Shown here piece after piece: positions 3,964 through 5,730 of a stretch of DNA of 5,730 nucleotides. Under the pieces are notes generated by a model, which saw nothing but the letters and a program-made list of their open reading frames with translations, searched no databases and had not been told where the DNA came from. The DNA is from Candidatus Roizmanbacteria bacterium. Lineage in GTDB: Bacteria > Patescibacteriota > Microgenomatia > UBA1406. How positions within the stretch are numbered: position 1 is the first letter of the stretch; every line of letters starts with the position of its first letter. The stretch is taken from assembly GCA_024653645.1 (NCBI GenBank), contig JANLHK010000084.1, positions 1 to 5,730 of the forward strand, in the 5' to 3' direction. A program made the translations under genes and the position numbers.

Positions 3964-5610
3964 ATGATGTTACTGATTGCCTTTGCATTCATGGCGGGAG
4001 TAGTTACCATACTCTCGCCATGTATCTTGCCCATACTTCCTATTATTTTGTCTTCTTCGGTTGATACCACCGGCAAGCAAAGACCGTTGGGAGTAGTAAC
4101 CGGCTTTGTGTTGAGCTTTACTTTTTTTACGCTATTTTTGTCAACACTGGTACGGTTAATTGGCATTCCTGCTGATTCAATGCGCCTCGTGTCGATCGTG
4201 GTTTTGATGGTATTTGGTATGACCCTGTTTATTCCCAGAATGCAGGTCATGATGGAGCGGCTCATGGGGTTCTTTGTCCGCTTTGCTCCCAGCGCGAGAA
4301 CGAAACACGGATTTTGGGGAGGATTTGTTATCGGCTTATCACTGGGCTTACTGTGGACTCCCTGTGTGGGGCCCATACTGGCGTCGGTTATTACCCTAGC
4401 CATTTCAGGAACCGTTACCGGCCAAGCCATTATTATCACGCTTGCGTATTCACTGGGTACCGCCATACCCATGTTTCTCATTATCACCTCAGGTTCAACT
4501 GCTCTACAAAAAATACCCTGGCTGGTTTCACGTGCTTCAGCTATTCAAAAAGCATTTGGTGTTGTGATGGTTATTACCGCTATTGGGATATTATTTAATG
4601 TAGACCGGCAGTTTCAAACATACATACTGCAAACGTTTCCCCAGTACGGCGTTGGGTTAACTCAGTTTGAAAATAGCCCTGCGGTTAAAGAAAAACTTAC
4701 CCTACCAGCTCAGACAGGGTATCCCCCAGCGCCAGAAATAATTCCAGGAGGGAAGTGGTTTAATAGTAAACCCCTCACTCTGGCACAGCTAAAAGGAAAA
4801 GTAGTACTGGTTGATTTCTGGACCTACAGTTGCATTAATTGTATTCGCACCTTGCCGTATTTGCGCACCTGGTGGGAAAAATATAACGATAACGGATTGG
4901 TTATTATCGGTGTCCATTCACCCGAATTCGAATTTGAAAAAGATGCAGATAATGTAGAGCAGGCCATTACAGACTTTAAGATTACCTATCCCGTTGTTCA
5001 GGATAACGATTTTGCTACTTGGAGGGCCTATCAAAACAATTATTGGCCTGCAAAATACCTTATTGATACCGAAGGAAAAATTCGCTACACCCACTTTGGT
5101 GAAGGGGAGTACGATGAGACAGAACGGGTGATACAGGAACTGCTCAAAGAGACCGGTTCGCAAAAGCTCGAAACGACGGTTGATAACAACACCTATGAAA
5201 TACAATCCAGAACACCTGAATTGTATATAGGGTATGGCCGCAGCGAATATTTTGCTTCACCTGAACCTATTGCGCCCGATACGGCATTTAACTATTCGTC
5301 GCCTTCAGATGTTCCCTATAACCATTTTTCATTTGAGGGAACCTGGACGATCACCAAGGAGTATGCACAAGCCAGTAAGGATGCGCGGTTATTCTTGCAT
5401 TTTGAGGCACAAAAAGTGTTTTTAGTGATGCGGTCAAAGGGAGAACCTACTCAGGTGGAGGTATATGTGGATGATAAAAAACAGGATAGCATAATCGTTT
5501 CCACTGATAAATTGTATCAGCTTATATCGCTACCAACTCCAGGAACGCATATCTTGCGGCTTGAATTTAATAATGCGAATGCACAGCTATTTGCCTTTAC
5601 GTTTGGCTAA
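3964..5610 (+). CDS. dipZ: DipZ-like fusion: CcdA transmembrane domain, thioredoxin domain and DipZ C-terminal domain
   Basis: A 548-residue protein that should carry reducing equivalents across the membrane to extracytoplasmic thiols. Residues 1-215 form a CcdA/DsbD-beta domain with six hydrophobic segments (about 2-30, 43-66, 74-90, 116-145, 153-178, 195-212) and the two relay cysteines in their classic settings, C20 in LSPCILP and C134 in WTPCVGP. A linker leads to a TlpA/AhpC-type thioredoxin domain (about 256-400) with FWTYSCINCIRTLP, active cysteines C290 and C293, and cis-proline P362 in NNYWPAKYLID. The tail (about 408-548), with PELYIGYGRSEYF, NHFSFEGTW and LVM, matches the beta-rich C-terminal domain of mycobacterial DipZ, which is longer overall (about 700 residues). 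These four are its only cysteines. The gene begins one base after the thioredoxin stop (TAATATGATG), with no Shine-Dalgarno sequence, so coupling is likely; ATG 3967 is an equal alternative start. Its 3' end overlaps a convergent gene. Confidence 0.94.
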   Translation: MMLLIAFAFMAGVVTILSPCILPILPIILSSSVDTTGKQRPLGVVTGFVLSFTFFTLFLSTLVRLIGIPADSMRLVSIVVLMVFGMTLFIPRMQVMMERLMGFFVRFAPSARTKHGFWGGFVIGLSLGLLWTPCVGPILASVITLAISGTVTGQAIIITLAYSLGTAIPMFLIITSGSTALQKIPWLVSRASAIQKAFGVVMVITAIGILFNVDRQFQTYILQTFPQYGVGLTQFENSPAVKEKLTLPAQTGYPPAPEIIPGGKWFNSKPLTLAQLKGKVVLVDFWTYSCINCIRTLPYLRTWWEKYNDNGLVIIGVHSPEFEFEKDADNVEQAITDFKITYPVVQDNDFATWRAYQNNYWPAKYLIDTEGKIRYTHFGEGEYDETERVIQELLKETGSQKLETTVDNNTYEIQSRTPELYIGYGRSEYFASPEPIAPDTAFNYSSPSDVPYNHFSFEGTWTITKEYAQASKDARLFLHFEAQKVFLVMRSKGEPTQVEVYVDDKKQDSIIVSTDKLYQLISLPTPGTHILRLEFNNANAQLFAFTFG

Positions 5611-5730
5611 GAGTGGTGTCAGTAAGACCAACAACAAAAACACTCCCCATACTCTTCCTTGAAAAATATTATAGTCTGCCAGCAACCGTTCCCATGAAAC
5701 GCCATCAACATAATGACCAAAACTAAATTC
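5587..5730 (-). CDS. C-terminal end of a membrane protein of unknown function (partial)
   Basis: On the minus strand a frame is open from the right edge to TAG at 5587-5589, giving the last 47 residues of a protein that starts outside the window. The tail has aromatic, polar sequence (FSFGHYVDGVSWERLLADY), then a leucine-rich membrane helix (about fragment residues 28-42), and ends with the basic AKRKGK, which by the positive-inside rule lies in the cytoplasm. This pattern is protein-like rather than chance antisense sequence. No family can be named from this piece. It is convergent with the dipZ-like gene and overlaps its last 24 bases, so there is no room for a terminator between them. Confidence 0.62.
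   Translation of the reverse strand, partial: EFSFGHYVDGVSWERLLADYNIFQGRVWGVFLLLVLLTPLLAKRKGK

Noticed and set aside
3945..4487. Minus-strand frame of 180 codons opposite the CcdA domain
   Set aside because: It lies fully antisense to a region with clear CcdA motifs, its translation is low-complexity and not protein-like, and no promoter or start context supports it.
1..5730. Mobile element, defence island, CRISPR array, tRNA or rRNA
   Set aside because: No transposase, integrase, nuclease or toxin-antitoxin genes, spaced direct repeats, cloverleaf or rRNA-like sequence were seen. The XRE regulator alone is not evidence of a phage or toxin system because its partner is a membrane protein.

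Overview
The window reads as a compact stretch of bacterial chromosome. The most likely source is a member of the Candidate Phyla Radiation (Patescibacteria, Parcubacteria-like), at about 65-70% confidence. Four things point there: many short proteins of types I associate with those genomes (a 54-aa two-helix membrane protein, a small XRE regulator next to a 4-helix membrane protein, an acidic Met-rich thioredoxin, an anchored protein with an NTF2-like tail); gaps of only about 1-65 bases; almost no Shine-Dalgarno sequences; and -10 boxes placed directly in front of start codons. The standard stops TAA, TAG and TGA all fit. No RNA gene, CRISPR array, insertion sequence or origin is visible.

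Layout. Bases 2-352 hold the 3' part of a dihydrofolate-reductase/RibD-C-like reductase. Then come five transcription units that each seem to have their own promoter at the start codon: a 78-aa Cys-rich protein (386-622), a 305-aa protein of unknown role with a tentative phosphodiester-glycosidase-like pattern (684-1601), a 54-aa two-helix membrane protein (1623-1787), a 323-aa membrane-anchored two-domain protein (1822-2793), and a two-gene unit of a 67-aa XRE regulator plus a 117-aa four-helix membrane protein (2827-3385). A hairpin with a T7 tract closes that unit, and its 3' arm doubles as the -35 box of the next promoter. The last forward operon (3450-5610) encodes a membrane-tethered CPTC thioredoxin and a DipZ-type fusion (CcdA channel, CINC thioredoxin domain, C-terminal DipZ beta domain). 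A minus-strand gene for a membrane protein runs in from the right edge and overlaps the dipZ-like gene by 24 bases, tail to tail.

How the parts work together. The clearest joint function is the last operon. CcdA domains move reducing equivalents from cytoplasmic thioredoxin across the membrane; the fused thioredoxin-like domain and the neighbouring anchored thioredoxin are the expected receivers outside. All six cysteines in the two proteins lie at expected redox positions. The other genes look like independent housekeeping or envelope genes. The most unusual feature is architectural: stop codon, hairpin, -10 box and start codon are packed into tens of bases, which suggests leaderless transcription through much of the window.
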